A stretch of 64,000 nucleotides of DNA from Archangium gephyra. Lineage in GTDB: Bacteria; Myxococcota; Myxococcia; Myxococcales; Myxococcaceae. Positions 50,797 through 59,518 of this stretch are shown here, piece after piece (position 1 is the first letter of the stretch; every line of letters starts with the position of its first letter). The notes below the pieces were generated by a model, which was not told where the DNA came from, did no database searches, and saw only the letters and a list, made by a program, of their open reading frames with translations. Made by a program: the position numbers and the translations under genes. The stretch spans positions 10,564,501 through 10,628,500 of the forward strand of contig NZ_CP011509.1 in assembly GCF_001027285.1 (NCBI RefSeq), in the 5' to 3' direction.

Positions 50797-51235
50797 GCCG
50801 TGCGCTCGACAGGGGCGCTGACGCGCCGGCCCCCGTGCGTCAGTGCTCCAACGATTCACAGACCTCATCGAATCGAGACAGACGTGCGTGGTCGGCGAGA
50901 TACATGCCGTCGTCCTGCACCCATGGACCCTGCAGACCTTTTGGTCAGACGATCCGGACAACTCGGACTGGGCATGCCCGGTTACGTGGCTCTCCAGCAC
51001 TTCGTATGCGCCCAAGATTCACACAAACTGCGGGAGAGTCGCGTAACCGGGGCAAGCCCACATCGCTCCCGTGCAATATCAGATTCACTCAATGCGCTGC
51101 CGACGCGATAAGCCAGCTCAGTTCAACAGCCTCTCAATCAGGGTGCAGAGCGGAGCTTGTGAGGGCGCTCAATGAGATTGCAGGGGAAGTCTGTACACCG
51201 GGCTCCACACTCAACAAGCTTGCTACGAGGAAACC
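50797..51235. other. 439-bp gap, possible toxin-gene remnant
   Basis: This gap has noticeably more A+T and irregular third positions compared with its neighbours. No complete gene is visible. One plus-strand frame ends at 51239 with a helical tail (RALNEIAGEVCTPGSTLN) whose stop overlaps the ATG of the next gene, as a toxin gene often does with its immunity gene. A different frame at 50843-51046 reads like protein (RFTDLIESRQTCVVGEIHAV) but ends early. A frameshifted remnant is possible. Confidence 0.4.
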
Positions 51236-51820
51236 ATGACAGCGCAGATCATGTATTACGAACTGCACGACAACAAATACATCCCAGGGCGCTGGCACGT
51301 GAGGATGCCTCTTCACGAAGATTCCGAGGACGGAGAGGAATGGTTTGACATCTGGCGGTTCACCGAGGGACGCGTCCTGGAAATCGAAAGGCCGATCCGA
51401 TTGTCCGTGAAGCCAGCGGGCATTGCGCTCGAATACACGGAGTCCGTGGGGATTCCCGTCGTCCATCGACGGGTCGTCTCTCTCTTCGAACGTCTGGGAC
51501 TTCAGACGGAGACACAGTTCATCCCCGTGGAAGTCGAGGGACACACGGAGCCCTGGTTCATCCTCAATGCCCTGCGGGTCATCCGGTGCATTGACGATGC
51601 CCGGAGTGCGGAGGTGTTTTATTGGCAGCCAGAGGACGGCCGCCCGGAAAAGCTGGGCGAATACAAGAACGTTCGCGGGCTGAAGGTGGACCCCACGAAG
51701 GCAGGAGACGCCCATATCTTCCGCCCCTGGGGCTGGAAGGTCGTCCTCATCGTCTCCGAGTACGTCAAGCAGGCGATGGAGGCCGAGGGTATTACTGGCA
51801 TCAAGTTCATTGAGGCCTGA
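51236..51820 (+). CDS. imm11-like immunity protein (DUF1629-type)
   Basis: A 194-residue cytoplasmic protein that I read as imm11/DUF1629-like, a family common in myxobacteria next to polymorphic or AHH-type toxins. Matching features are the C-terminal block EKLGEYKNVRGLKVDP, HIFRPWGWKVVLIVSE and GITGIKFIEA. It would bind and neutralise a cognate toxin. No intact toxin gene is adjacent; the upstream gap may hold a remnant. It has lower G+C than the surrounding genes, as expected for a transferred gene. The family call is from memory of the motif pattern. Confidence 0.72.
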   Translation: MTAQIMYYELHDNKYIPGRWHVRMPLHEDSEDGEEWFDIWRFTEGRVLEIERPIRLSVKPAGIALEYTESVGIPVVHRRVVSLFERLGLQTETQFIPVEVEGHTEPWFILNALRVIRCIDDARSAEVFYWQPEDGRPEKLGEYKNVRGLKVDPTKAGDAHIFRPWGWKVVLIVSEYVKQAMEAEGITGIKFIEA

Positions 51821-51848
51821 ACGGTCGACGCGGCTCAGGGAGGGTGCT

Positions 51849-54134
51849 TCACACGTACCCGAAGCGGCGGCGCAGGAACCACTCGGTGCCCAGCAGCCCC
51901 ACCAGCGCCACCAGGTAGTACCAGCGATCCCACAGCGGCCGATCCTTCGCCCGGCCCACTTCCACCACCGGCGGATCCAACAGCGGCACGTCATCCGGCA
52001 ACCCATTCATCGGCAGCCGGAACGCCTTGCCTCCCGTGTACTTCGCGATCTGCTCCATCAGCTCCGGCCGCACCGACGCGTCCGACAGCTCCGGGCCCAC
52101 CGCTCGCACCGCCACCGCGTCCTCGCCCTTCCCCAGGTCCGTCTCGCCCTTCTTCGCCGTGGCCACCAGCTTGTACGGCCCCGGTGCCGGCGGCGCGAAC
52201 TCCAGCCGTACCACCCCATCCGGACCCGTCTGGCCCGTCTGCACCGCCACCGGCTTCTGCGTGTCCACCGACACGAGCTCCACCCGCACCTGCGCGTCCT
52301 GCGCCGGCTGGTAGTCCGCCGTCCTCGAGGACACCACCACGCCCACCGCCTTGCCCGGCTCCACCGAGGGCGGATCCGCCGTCACGTTCAACGTCGTCAG
52401 GTCCGGGTCTCGCACCAGCCACCGCAGCGCGTTGCTCCAGAACCGGTCATACGCCCGGCTCGGCGCACCGCCCTTGTGCGACGTGAAGGCCCAGTACCAG
52501 CTCGCATCCGTCGCCACCACCATCGACCGGCCCCGCCCGTAATCCCACACGGACACCAGTGGCGCGTTCTTCCCATCCACCGTCATGAAGGGATGGTCCA
52601 TCAGCACCGTCGCCCCCGGCTTCGCCCGCGTCTGGTTCGCTCCCGGAATCGCAGGCAGATCCGCCCACACCGTCTCCGTGCTCGCCCCTCCCGACGCCAT
52701 CGCCGTCACCGGGTGACGCATTCCCTCCGGCGTCAGCCTCGCCTTGAAGGGCTCCACGTTCGCCGGGCCCGCTCCCTCCACCGGCAGCGTCTCGTACAGC
52801 GTGGGCATGCTCGCGCGGCCCTCGCCCAACACGCTGTCTCCGCCAATCATCACCAGCGCCCCGCCGTTGTGCACGTAGCGCTCCAGGTTGCGCTCGTACT
52901 GGGCAATCGACAGCGACGTGTCCGTGTAGCCAAAGTTCTGGAAGATGACGACGTCGAACGTGTCCAGCTTCGTGTCGAAGATCTCCTCCATCGGGAAGGG
53001 AATCAGCGACAGCTCGCGCTCCTGGCTCACCACGCCCGGGTCGTCCGACATCGTCCGCAAGATGTAGAAGGACACCAGGTCCACGTTCGCGTCCTGCCGC
53101 AACAGCCCGCGCAGGAAGCGCTCGTCCCACGACGGCCGCCCCACCACCAGCAGCACGCGTACCCGGTCCCGGATCACCTTCAGCACGAACGAGCGGGTGT
53201 TGTTGTCCCCCACCGCCTCGTCCGGGAACACCGGCATGCTCACCGTGTACACGAAGCGCCCCGTCTGATCCGGCGTGAAGGTGAAGCCCACCGGCTTCAC
53301 GTCATCCGAGGACTCGAAGCGCACCGACTTGCTCGCCACCACCTTGCCTTCCTGCTTCAGCACCACCGGCACGTCCTGCCCCGAGAAGCCCCGGCCGTGC
53401 ACCTCCACCTCCACCGTGATGGAGTTGCGCACGAAGGCGAAGTCGTCCACCTTCACCCGCTCCACCGCCAGGTCCTTCAGCGCCTCGCGCCCCACCAGGA
53501 ACGTGGACACCGGCACGTTCAGGTCCGCCAGCGCCGCTCGCGCCCGGCCCACCGCTCCGCCCGCCAGCTCCACGTTGTCCGCGCCGTCGCTCACCAGCAG
53601 CACGCCGCCCAGCTTCTTCGTCCCCTGCGCCCCCGCTCCCACCGAGCGCAGCGCCGACAACAGGTCCGACGTCCCCGCCCGCGCCGGCTCCTTCACCAGC
53701 GCCTCGGCCGACGTGGGCGACAGCTCCGGATCGAAGCCGTACACCTCCACCGTGTACCGGTCCTGCAGCCCCGCCAGCCCCGGCGCCGCCTTCTCCAGGA
53801 AGGCCGCCGCCTGCGCCGAGCGCGTCACCCCACCCGGCTCCACCGGGAAGTTCATCGAGGCCGAGCGGTCCACCAGCACCGCCAGCCGGTTCTTCATCCG
53901 CGCCACCTGCAGGTTGCGGATGCCGGGCTCCAGCAGGAAGAAGAGCGCCGCCAGGCCCGCGCCCGCGCGCAGTGCCCACAGGGCCCAACGCCGCAGCCGC
54001 GCCGGCTCGCGCCGCACGCCCCAGGCCGCCAGCCCCACTCCGAGCGCCAGGCCCACGCCCATCAGCACCAGCGCCCACACGGGCAGCGGCGAGAGGCTGA
54101 CGAGCTTCCAGGCATTGAAAGGCGTGGTGTCCAT
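51849..54134 (-). CDS. Membrane VWA-domain protein (BatA-like)
   Basis: A 761-residue membrane protein. Two hydrophobic segments at residues 10-70 precede a VWA domain with an intact MIDAS (DRSASMNF; later GTSDLLSAL and VSDGADN). A glutamine-amidotransferase-like domain at about 320-540 includes a region that reads GGDSVLGEG. A Bat-like strand domain and a single C-terminal membrane span (YYLVALVGLLG) complete it. Proteins of this kind accompany DUF4159 proteins in MoxR/BatA loci. The DUF4159 gene is immediately upstream (21 bp), but the MoxR ATPase is not in this window. Its role in cell-envelope stress or assembly is inferred. Confidence 0.85.
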   Translation of the reverse strand: MDTTPFNAWKLVSLSPLPVWALVLMGVGLALGVGLAAWGVRREPARLRRWALWALRAGAGLAALFFLLEPGIRNLQVARMKNRLAVLVDRSASMNFPVEPGGVTRSAQAAAFLEKAAPGLAGLQDRYTVEVYGFDPELSPTSAEALVKEPARAGTSDLLSALRSVGAGAQGTKKLGGVLLVSDGADNVELAGGAVGRARAALADLNVPVSTFLVGREALKDLAVERVKVDDFAFVRNSITVEVEVHGRGFSGQDVPVVLKQEGKVVASKSVRFESSDDVKPVGFTFTPDQTGRFVYTVSMPVFPDEAVGDNNTRSFVLKVIRDRVRVLLVVGRPSWDERFLRGLLRQDANVDLVSFYILRTMSDDPGVVSQERELSLIPFPMEEIFDTKLDTFDVVIFQNFGYTDTSLSIAQYERNLERYVHNGGALVMIGGDSVLGEGRASMPTLYETLPVEGAGPANVEPFKARLTPEGMRHPVTAMASGGASTETVWADLPAIPGANQTRAKPGATVLMDHPFMTVDGKNAPLVSVWDYGRGRSMVVATDASWYWAFTSHKGGAPSRAYDRFWSNALRWLVRDPDLTTLNVTADPPSVEPGKAVGVVVSSRTADYQPAQDAQVRVELVSVDTQKPVAVQTGQTGPDGVVRLEFAPPAPGPYKLVATAKKGETDLGKGEDAVAVRAVGPELSDASVRPELMEQIAKYTGGKAFRLPMNGLPDDVPLLDPPVVEVGRAKDRPLWDRWYYLVALVGLLGTEWFLRRRFGYV

Positions 54135-54155
54135 GAATGAGTCGGGGGCCTCGTG

Positions 54156-54914
54156 TCAGCGGCGCTTGTTGAGGATGAGCGGCAGGTGGACGGCGTCGTC
54201 CTTGTAGTCCAGACAGAGGGCGTACATGCAGAGGTTCACCCCCAGCCGCACCGCCAGCTCGCGCTGGGGCTCGCCGCCCGGGGAGACGTCGAACTCGTAG
54301 TCTCCCGCCTCGCTGCGGTTCCACGCCCCGGCCAGGTCGTTCTGCGAGTACATCACCGCCGCCCGCTTGCCGAGGTTGGCCGACAGCAACTGTGGCTTGT
54401 TGAGCAACCGGCCCGGCGCCGAGTCCAGCAGGAAGAAGCTCTTGAAGACGACGTGGGTGGAGGGCACCGGGGTGAGCGGGCTCTGCGGCAGCACCCGCGC
54501 CAGCTCGCGGCGGAAGCTGGTGTCGAAGCCCTCCCCGTCACTGCCGTCATTGGCGTCCGCCAGGAGGAAGCCCCCGAACGTCAGGTAGCGCCGCAGGTTC
54601 TCCACCTCCGCGTCGCTGAAGGGCGGAAACGCCCCGTCCCCTCCCAGGTACAGGAAGGGGTAGTCGAAGAGGTCCGGGCTGGAGAGGGCGAAGGGCCGGG
54701 CGTCCGGCAACACCTCCACCGAGGTGCGCCGCTGCAGCTCCCAGGCGATTCGTCGGAGCCCCGACAATCGCGTATCCCACCGGCCACCATGCCGGGCCAC
54801 GGCGGGGATGAAGCGGCTCTTCTCTCCGAAGGCGGACGCACGTCCGGACAGCAGCGGGACGAGCGCCGCGCTCCCGAGCAGGAGGGTTCGACGGCTGAGG
54901 GGGCGCACGGGCAT
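54156..54914 (-). CDS. DUF4159 family secreted protein
   Basis: A 252-residue protein with a possible twin-arginine-like signal (PLSRRTLLLGSAALVPLL). The mature domain fits DUF4159, an amidotransferase-like fold: DLFDYPFLYLGGDGAFPPFSDAEVENLRRYLTFGG (outline, about residues 80-115) followed by GGFLLADANDG. The family usually sits beside VWA/BatA proteins, as here. It is the first gene of the pair and is divergent from the small membrane-protein genes. Catalytic activity has not been shown for the family. Confidence 0.82.
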   Translation of the reverse strand: MPVRPLSRRTLLLGSAALVPLLSGRASAFGEKSRFIPAVARHGGRWDTRLSGLRRIAWELQRRTSVEVLPDARPFALSSPDLFDYPFLYLGGDGAFPPFSDAEVENLRRYLTFGGFLLADANDGSDGEGFDTSFRRELARVLPQSPLTPVPSTHVVFKSFFLLDSAPGRLLNKPQLLSANLGKRAAVMYSQNDLAGAWNRSEAGDYEFDVSPGGEPQRELAVRLGVNLCMYALCLDYKDDAVHLPLILNKRR

Positions 54915-54970
54915 AGGGGTTTCTATATACCGTCGACGCGCCCTTGCATTCCCCGCTATAGAGGTCCCCC

Positions 54971-55231
54971 ATGGCGAAAGGCGGACAGACGCTGAAGGAT
55001 CCTGCCTCCCCCCGGATGCAGGCGGCGTGGAAGCTCAAGGACTCGGGGGATGTGGTCGCCGCCCGGCGTGAGGCCGAGCGCATCCTGGCGGACAATCCCA
55101 CTCCCGAGGACAAGGCGCAGGCCCAGGAGCTGCTGCGCCGCGCCTCCACCTCCCCCGCGCTCTACGGCTTCGCCATCCTGGCCGCCGTCCTGCTCGTGCT
55201 GCTCGTGGTGCTCGCCGCCGCGCGCTACTAG
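54971..55231 (+). CDS. Small single-span membrane protein
   Basis: An 86-residue protein. Residues 1-58 form a charged, helical TPR-like segment (AAWKLKDSGDVVAARREAERIL); residues 62-82 are one membrane span (FAILAAVLLVLLVVLAAARY). I do not recognise a family. The next gene starts nine bases after its stop, so the two are an operon. It may be a membrane adaptor. Confidence 0.72.
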   Translation: MAKGGQTLKDPASPRMQAAWKLKDSGDVVAARREAERILADNPTPEDKAQAQELLRRASTSPALYGFAILAAVLLVLLVVLAAARY

Positions 55232-55240
55232 GACACCGTC

Positions 55241-55957
55241 GTGGACTCGTACCTCGAAGCCCTCAAGGCCTACCAGTCGTTCAACCCCGCCGGCTGGGTG
55301 GCCATCTACCGGTTGATGCCCATGTGGGCCGGCATCGTGTGCTGTGTGGTGGGCCTCGCGCTGCTGCTCTTCGGCGGTGGCCGGGTCTTCCGCCTCGTGG
55401 CCGGGCCCCTGGGTGCCCTCATCGGCCTGGCCTGGACGGGCGTGCTGCTCGCCAGGTTCAGCATGGCCGCGGATCCCCGCATGCCCACCGCCGTCGCCGC
55501 GGTGCTCGCCGTGCTGGGCTTCCTCTTCCCGCCCGCCATCGTCTACCTCGGCGTGGGCATCCCCATTGGCCTGCTGGGGGGGCAGATCGCCGGTCCCAGC
55601 GACTTCCTCATCGGCTTCGCGCCCGGCCTCATCCTCGGCGGCCTCGTCGCCGCGGTGCTGCACCGCCACGTGGCCGCCATCATCGCCTCGCTGCTCGGCG
55701 GCTGGCTGCTCGTGCTCGGCGCCATGGCGGCCCTGCACCAGTTCGGCGGGCTCGTCAGCGCCATGGCCAGCCAGCCCTGGGGCCTCATCATCGCCGCGGG
55801 CCTCTTCGCCATCGCCGGCAGCGTCTATCAGATCGCCGTGCGCCCCTCGCCCGAGGAGGAGGAGCGCCAGCACGCCGAGCGCCAGCGGCTGAAGATGCGG
55901 CAGGCCGAGCTCAAGGCCAGCGAGAAGCGCTGGAGCGCCCCCCGGGGCGGCAAGTAG
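55241..55957 (+). CDS. Polytopic membrane protein
   Basis: A 238-residue membrane protein with about six hydrophobic spans between residues 20 and 200 and a charged, helical C-terminal tail (EEEERQHAERQRLKMRQ). It resembles DUF4203-like transporters or TM198-type proteins in layout, but I would not assign it. GTG 55241 is the start; no ATG fits. It follows the small membrane protein gene closely, suggesting a shared complex. Confidence 0.75.
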   Translation: MDSYLEALKAYQSFNPAGWVAIYRLMPMWAGIVCCVVGLALLLFGGGRVFRLVAGPLGALIGLAWTGVLLARFSMAADPRMPTAVAAVLAVLGFLFPPAIVYLGVGIPIGLLGGQIAGPSDFLIGFAPGLILGGLVAAVLHRHVAAIIASLLGGWLLVLGAMAALHQFGGLVSAMASQPWGLIIAAGLFAIAGSVYQIAVRPSPEEEERQHAERQRLKMRQAELKASEKRWSAPRGGK

Positions 55958-56041
55958 CCCGGCCGGAACCAGCCTTTACCTCCACCGGGGCCGCGCATAC
56001 AGTCCGCGCCCCCCTCCACCCCCCCGGGACGAGCGACATCC

Positions 56042-56896
56042 ATGGGCCAGGCCAGACGCAAGGAGAAGAACCTCGAGAACCGGGAGCCCAAGAGCCCGGA
56101 GGCCGATGGCACTCCCGCCGCGGACGCCGAGGTCACCGTCGCCTGGAAGAAGCCCGAGGGGCTGTCCGGCCGGGGCTGGGCGGTGCTCGCCGTCATCCTC
56201 CTCGCCATCCAGTTCCCGCTCATCCACTACGCCCTCTTCCGCGGTGAGCCCGCCCTCACCGCCACCGTCCCCTACAGCCAGGACTTCTCGGACCCGTCCG
56301 TGGTGGAGCGCGACTTCTTCTCCACCGGCGGCCACTGGCGCGTGGTGAATGGGCAGCTGCTCTCACCCGGCGTGAAGAACAACCCGCTCTGGCTCCAGGC
56401 GAAGCTGCCCCGGGACGTGGCCGTCGAGTTCGACGTGCGCTCCCAGTCCCCCGAGGGCGATATCAAGGCGGAGCTCTTCGGCGACGGCTCGGACCATGCC
56501 TCCGGGTACATCCTCATTCACGGCGGGTGGAACAACTCGCTGTCCATCATCGCGCGGCTGGACGAGCACGGCGATCCCCTGAGCTCGCTCCAGCAGCGGG
56601 CGCGGCAGGTGGCCGAGCGCAATGGCGGCAAGGGCTCGGGGCTGGTGGAGACGGGCGTGTTCCGGCAGGACACGCACATGCGGGTGGAGGCCCGGCCCTA
56701 TCCGGTGGAGATCGGCCGCACCTATCACTGGCGTATCGAGCGCAGGGGCTCGCTGTTACGCTGGTCCATCGATGGGAAGCCCTTCATGGAGTTCGATGAT
56801 CCGCTGCCGCTCGAGGGCAAGGGTCACGACCGTTTCGGGTTCTCCAGCTGGGAGGCCCAGCTCTTCTTCGACAACCTGAAGATCGAGCCGCTGTAG
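56042..56896 (+). CDS. Membrane-anchored LamG/DUF1080-like protein
   Basis: A 284-residue protein with a cytoplasmic charged N-terminus, one membrane span at about 45-65 (GWAVLAVILLAIQFPLIHY) and a periplasmic beta-sandwich. The repeated pattern WRVVNGQLLSP, then VAVEFDVRSQ, WRIERRGSLLRW and FDNLKIE resembles the concanavalin-like DUF1080/LamG fold that binds or cleaves sugars. No catalytic residues are evident. It is 47 bp upstream of the ketosynthase gene on the same strand. Confidence 0.78.
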   Translation: MGQARRKEKNLENREPKSPEADGTPAADAEVTVAWKKPEGLSGRGWAVLAVILLAIQFPLIHYALFRGEPALTATVPYSQDFSDPSVVERDFFSTGGHWRVVNGQLLSPGVKNNPLWLQAKLPRDVAVEFDVRSQSPEGDIKAELFGDGSDHASGYILIHGGWNNSLSIIARLDEHGDPLSSLQQRARQVAERNGGKGSGLVETGVFRQDTHMRVEARPYPVEIGRTYHWRIERRGSLLRWSIDGKPFMEFDDPLPLEGKGHDRFGFSSWEAQLFFDNLKIEPL

Positions 56897-56943
56897 TCAG
56901 TGGCTCGAAGGTTGGCGGCGAACCAGGAATCAGAGGTTACAAC

Positions 56944-58506
56944 GTGCGCAGAGTCGGAATCTTCGGCTGGGGAGTGGTTGCCCCCAAGTCCCGGAACATC
57001 GAGGCCTTCGAGAAGAACCTCGCGTCGTCGGAGAGCTGGCTCTCTCCCTTCAACGGCTTCGGTCCGGACAACTTCCTCGTCGGCAACCCGGACTTCGACT
57101 TCGCCGAGTACAAGCCGTGGATCGACTCCCGCTTCCCGGCCACGCGCTTCGCCCAGCTCGAGAAGAAGATGGGCATGCCGACCAAGATGGCCATTGGCTC
57201 CTTCATCCAGGCGCTGGGCCAGAACCCCGGCCTGGAGCAGGAGCTGCAGGCGCTCGGGGCGCGCTCCCACGTCTACGTGGGCACCGGCCTGGGTGATCTG
57301 CCGACCATCCACGACATCACGCTGAACCTGCACCGCGCCCAGCGGCGGTGGGACCGTTTCTGGTCCTCGCCCGAGCGCAACAGCACCCTGCGCCGCTGGC
57401 TGGAGACGCGCGAGCCCATGCCCGGCCTGCCGCCCGAGCCCTCCACGGTGGACGAGGCGGACCAGGACGAGGCCGAGGAGAAGTGGTGGCACTTCTGGGC
57501 CGGCCAGTCTCCCGAGCTGCGCGAGTACCTCGCCGAGCAGAAGGAGATTGAAGGCCTGGGCGTGCAGGGCGGCAACGTGGAGGCCGCCAAGCTGGCCGTC
57601 ATCAAGGAGAAGCGGACGCGCAACCAGCGCCTGCAGAAGAAGTGGGGCGCCCCCGAGCCGCCGTGGAACGCGGTGCCGTCCGAGATTCTGTGGAACATCC
57701 ACAACACCCCCGCGTCGCAGATTTCGATGATGGGGAAGATCACCGGCATGACGTTCGCGCCGGTGGCGGCGTGCTCGTCGTTCGGCTACGGGCTGAAGCT
57801 GGCGCTGGACGCCATCAACTGCGGCGATGCGAAGGCCGTGGTGCTGGGGATGACGGATCCTCCGCCGCACCCGCTCACGGTGGGTGGCTTCTACAACGCG
57901 CGCGTGGTGAGCGCGGACGGCGCGGTGTCCAAGCCGCTGACGCAGCTGCGCGGCACGCACGTGGCCGGCGGCTCGGTGGTGTGGATCCTCGGGGACCTGG
58001 AGCACTTCGCCGCCAAGGGCTTCAAGCCGCTGGGCATGGAGCCCATCACCGTGGGTGTCACCGCGGACGCGGACCACATCATCACGCCCTCGAAGGAGGG
58101 CCCCACCGTGGCCATCCACGAGGCGCTGCGCAAGGCGGGCGTGGAGCCGTCCGAGATTGGCAGCTGGGATCTGCACGCCACCGCCACCCCGGGTGACTAC
58201 CTGGAGATGGAGACGCTGCGCACGATCCTGCCCGAGACGGTGCTGGTGACGGCGCGCAAGGGCACCTTCGGCCACGGCATGGGCGCCGGTGGCGGCTGGG
58301 AGCTGACGGCCCAGTACCTCGGCTACGCCCGGGGCCAGGTGTTCCCCACGCCGCTGGCCGAGGAAGAGCTCAACAAGGAGATCGGCCGCGTGCATCCCCG
58401 CTACGTCTTCGACAAGGCGGTGGCCGCGCCCCAGGGCTGCGCTGGCAAGCTCTCCATGGGCGTGGGCGGCATCAACGCCTGCATCATCTCGCGCCCCTGG
58501 CGCTGA
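56944..58506 (+). CDS. Stand-alone beta-ketoacyl synthase with large insertion
   Basis: A 520-residue thiolase-fold ketosynthase. The catalytic residues are recognisable: Cys in VAACSSFGYGL, His in DLHATATPGD, Lys and His in TARKGTFGHGMGAGG, and the C-terminal GVGGINAC. Between strands near residues 130-260 is a charged, Trp-rich insertion (EEKWWHFWAG; EKRTRNQRLQKKWG) not found in FabF. It is larger than a normal KAS (about 410). GTG 56944 is the start. No ACP or reductase gene is beside it. A role in fatty acid or secondary-metabolite elongation is likely but undefined. Confidence 0.85.
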   Translation: MRRVGIFGWGVVAPKSRNIEAFEKNLASSESWLSPFNGFGPDNFLVGNPDFDFAEYKPWIDSRFPATRFAQLEKKMGMPTKMAIGSFIQALGQNPGLEQELQALGARSHVYVGTGLGDLPTIHDITLNLHRAQRRWDRFWSSPERNSTLRRWLETREPMPGLPPEPSTVDEADQDEAEEKWWHFWAGQSPELREYLAEQKEIEGLGVQGGNVEAAKLAVIKEKRTRNQRLQKKWGAPEPPWNAVPSEILWNIHNTPASQISMMGKITGMTFAPVAACSSFGYGLKLALDAINCGDAKAVVLGMTDPPPHPLTVGGFYNARVVSADGAVSKPLTQLRGTHVAGGSVVWILGDLEHFAAKGFKPLGMEPITVGVTADADHIITPSKEGPTVAIHEALRKAGVEPSEIGSWDLHATATPGDYLEMETLRTILPETVLVTARKGTFGHGMGAGGGWELTAQYLGYARGQVFPTPLAEEELNKEIGRVHPRYVFDKAVAAPQGCAGKLSMGVGGINACIISRPWR

Positions 58507-58626
58507 GCCCGGAGCGGCCCTCCCCCCATGGGGTCATGGCCGCTCGGGTTCGCCCTCCCGCGGTGGCGGGCTCGTTCTACCCCGCCGCCGCTGCCCTCCT
58601 CGCCCGGAGCGAGGCCGCCAGGCCCC

Positions 58627-59379
58627 TCATTCGATCCACACGCAGGTGTCCTCGGCATGCACCTTGTCGATGCGGATGCCCATCATCTCGTCCAGCAACT
58701 CCTTGGCCAGCTCGCGCGACTCCTTCGTCAGGTCCGCGCGCCCCTTGTCCCGCCCCTCGTTGTAGAGCCCGAGGATGATGTTGCCCGAGAGCACCACCGA
58801 CTCGTACAGCTCCTGCTTCTCCCGGTCCGACATGCGCCGGTCCTTGAGCCCCATGCCAATGGCCGTGTTGATCTGATTCAGCATGGACTGCTGCTGCACG
58901 CCGGTCAGCTCCTGGCCATTGCGGAGCGCGTAGAACGAGGACATGAAGAAGTAGTTGAAGGCCCCCGCGAGGTTGTTCTTCAGCAGCGGCTGATCCTGTT
59001 GATCCAACATCTGCTCGTACCCCTTGTACAGCTGCAGCAGGGAGCCCTCGAGCCCCTCGCGCTCCTCCGGGCCGAGCGACTTCACGCCCTCGGCGAGCCG
59101 CTTGGGCATGACGGGGTCGGTCACCTTGCGGAACGAGGACACCGCGAGCGGCAGCATCACCTGCGGCTTCTGGTCCGCCCCCTCGGGCGAAGGGTCCTTC
59201 GAACACCGGGCACTGACCTTCCACTGCTTCTGGAAGGAGGGCTTGAAGTTGCCGTGGATGAAGGCGTTGCTGTCGTAGCGCCTGTAGGGACTGAGGGACG
59301 GTGCGCCCTCCGGCCTCGCGGCACCGAGCAGGAGGAGCCCCGCCACCATGACGGGAACCGTCCTGAAAAAGCTGTTCAT
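58627..59379 (-). CDS. Secreted protein, unknown function
   Basis: A 250-residue exported protein with a signal peptide (MNSFFRTVPVMVAGLLLLGAARP). The mature part is helical, with conserved-looking stretches NAFIHGNFKPSFQ and KNNLAGAFNYFF. It may correspond to a DUF6683-like family; I am not certain. ATG 59379 was chosen over one four codons upstream because the signal starts there. It is divergent from the MBL-fold gene. Confidence 0.72.
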   Translation of the reverse strand: MNSFFRTVPVMVAGLLLLGAARPEGAPSLSPYRRYDSNAFIHGNFKPSFQKQWKVSARCSKDPSPEGADQKPQVMLPLAVSSFRKVTDPVMPKRLAEGVKSLGPEEREGLEGSLLQLYKGYEQMLDQQDQPLLKNNLAGAFNYFFMSSFYALRNGQELTGVQQQSMLNQINTAIGMGLKDRRMSDREKQELYESVVLSGNIILGLYNEGRDKGRADLTKESRELAKELLDEMMGIRIDKVHAEDTCVWIE

Positions 59380-59518
59380 CTCCCCCTCCACAAGAATGAC
59401 GGGAACGTAGAGCCCACGGGATGCGCCAGCCTTCCCCTCCGGCCCATGCCCCCGGTCGGGCGCGGAGCATCATCGGAAAGGATGGGAGCGGGCAAGCAAG
59501 TCTGCTAGCAGCCTCTCC

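Noticed and set aside
51810-54140. A 776-codon plus-strand open frame opposite the VWA gene
   Set aside because: It is extremely Arg/His-rich with no recognisable fold, while the minus frame has an intact MIDAS and membrane segments.
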